Positions 62,888-64,000 of a DNA stretch of 64,000 nucleotides are shown here, piece after piece. The stretch comes from Henricia sp. BOLD:AAB3569 (Eukaryota > Echinodermata > Asteroidea > Spinulosida > Echinasteridae). Below the pieces are notes generated by a model. The model did no database searches, had not been told where the DNA came from, and saw nothing but the letters and a program-made list of their open reading frames with translations. Every line of letters begins with the position of its first letter. Position 1 is the stretch's first letter. A program made the position numbers and the translations under genes. The stretch spans positions 2,356,001 to 2,420,000 of the forward strand of contig JBBELK010000162.1 of assembly GCA_037783545.1 (NCBI GenBank). The letters are read 5' to 3'.

Positions 62888-63364
62888 GTACGTTTTTTGC
62901 CACATTGTCTTTTGCTATATGGGTCATTCCATGACATTGAGACGTGATGTCCTTGGTATATATCCAAGTCGATTGTGACCCTGTATTTTTGCACTTAAGA
63001 ATCTTATGAGTCAGTAGTACTAAAATTCCAGCTGTTGAATGAGAAACATTTTCAAAACCTTCATTATTTGTAACAAAATATAAATACAACAATCAACTTT
63101 AGCTGAATTATGTAAATGCAGGTGTGATATTTTGTGTTTTTAAACAGATTTTCTTGAACCAGATAAATTCAAATTAGAATCCTCTAAATTTAAACTACAA
63201 AGGATTGTTTAGTTGAAGAACTGTCTGCTGATCTTGAATTCAACAGCTGGAGTAAAATAGGCTAAATTGATATCTCAGTTATGGGCTATCTAAAATTGTC
63301 AATATTTTCACGATTCTACAAAGTAGTACATGTAGGAAAACAAATGTTGACATTTCATGGTAAA

Positions 63365-63681
63365 GCAAAGTCATTTCACGAGCCTACATGTAGCTGGCTC
63401 ATACGGCCGGTACTTATCCCCGGTTTCATGGCATGAAGTGACTAGGAACATTGCTACTCCCCCTGGATGGGATGCCAGTCTATCGCAGGTTTACCCCCAG
63501 CAGTTAGTTGGGTTTCCCAACCAATATTTGCGGTACCCATTTATACACCTGGGTGTTGAGAGACAATGTGGAGTAAAGTGTCTTGTCTATAAGGAAACAA
63601 TGCGATGCAGTGACCGGGCATCGAACCATGGACCTATCGCCGGAAAGTCTGACGCACTATCCACTAGACCACCACGTCTCC
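63365..63681 (-). mobile_element. tRNA-derived SINE, second family, antisense to host
   Basis: On the minus strand from 63681: an A box (tggtctagtggatagtg, 63671-63655), a B box (ggttcgatgcccgg, 63627-63614), then a body with aagacactttactccacatt, gtgtataaatgggtacc and gactggcatcccatccaggg. 28022-28094 is a fragment of the same family. Confidence 0.88.
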
Positions 63682-63885
63682 AATACATTTCATGGTACTG
63701 CCAGAAAAATGTTGATAAGTAGTTTTTCATTGGAGGGAGGGGGTCTTGAAAAGTACCAGTCTCTGTAGCACTGTGAAAATGTTGATAACTTTGGACGGGC
63801 CCTTAAATCTGTAAACACCACTTAATCAAATAATTGAAAACACTCCATCAAGACTGGAGACTTCAAGATTTTCCCAAAACATTTG

Positions 63886-63988
63886 GGCCTTTTTCAAAAT
63901 CTCGACTTGGGCTCAGGCTCCGGCTCCGGCTCCATGTGGTTTACATGGAGCCGGAGCCTGAGCCCAAGTCGAGATTTAGAAAAAAGCC
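63886..63988 (+). repeat. long hairpin with unequal GGCTCC repeats
   Basis: aaatctcgacttgggctcag...catg pairs with catggagccggagcctgagc...cgagattt. The left arm has three ggctcc-type units (ggctccggctccggctcc), the right arm two, so a 6-nt bulge is left. Flanks ggcctttttca / gaaaaaagcc extend the stem. Confidence 0.92.
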
Positions 63989-64000
63989 TTAAAAAGTAAA

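Larger units (their letters stand above)
60276..62330 (+). other. intron 22 (2,055 bp)
   Basis: Mostly the hAT-like element 60466-61769, and an 11-bp minisatellite (62203-62300) just before the exon 23 acceptor. 61770-62202 shows nothing. Confidence 0.78.
62888..64000 (+). other. intron 23 (5' part, runs off the window)
   Basis: Contains a minus-strand SINE (63365-63681) and a long hairpin (63886-63988). The next KMT2C/D exon is not in the window. Confidence 0.75.

Noticed and set aside
60858-61233. Possible small host gene in intron 22
   Set aside because: Lies inside a transposon bounded by inverted ends and a target duplication; at most a transposon-derived frame.

Overview
The window lies inside one very large eukaryotic protein-coding gene on the + strand. 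It is the single invertebrate-type ortholog of vertebrate KMT2C/KMT2D (MLL3/MLL4; Drosophila Lpt+Trr), the H3K4 mono-methyltransferase scaffold of the COMPASS-like enhancer complex. I recognise 23 consecutive internal exons from 940 to 62887. Every junction is GT-AG and all phases agree, giving 11,031 nt of coding sequence, or 3,677 codons. Neither the N-terminus (PHD fingers 1-3) nor the C-terminus (extended PHD, FYRN/FYRC, SET) is in the window, so the gene runs off both ends. Residue numbers below count from the first codon of exon 1 in this window (w1-w3677).

Order of protein modules: an acidic linker with a motif shared with human KMT2C/D (exon 1); PHD4-PHD5-PHD6 (exons 2-5); a Ser/His/Lys-rich linker with a nine-His run (exons 6-8); a basic segment and conserved FPSYLQ-EAFFGK block (exons 9-10); a low-complexity acidic linker (exons 11-14); the HMG box split over exons 15-17; then two giant exons of 3.63 and 3.72 kb (exons 19 and 20) holding the Pro/Met/Gln-rich centre with LXXLL motifs and a coiled coil; and finally conserved blocks before the C-terminal domains (exons 21-23), including a small Cys4 zinc-finger-like element.

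The organism is a metazoan, most likely a marine invertebrate. One KMT2C/D-type gene with long repeat-rich introns, CR1/L2-like LINE sequence, tRNA-derived SINEs with ATT tails, many hAT-like and other TIR/MITE elements, and frequent TACATGTA in introns would fit an invertebrate deuterostome (echinoderm, hemichordate or cephalochordate). This placement is inference; the sequence alone does not settle it.

The other 53 kb is intron, and much of that is recognisable mobile or repetitive DNA: at least three MITE families with more than one copy, a CAGRGATG-ended hAT-like group with 6-bp target duplications, foldback hairpins, a 3.2-kb TIR element carrying a degraded LINE, SINEs, three minisatellites, and a ~2.8-kb degenerate array carrying eight perfect TGACGTCA palindromes. 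I see no second host gene, no functional RNA gene and nothing bacterial or viral.
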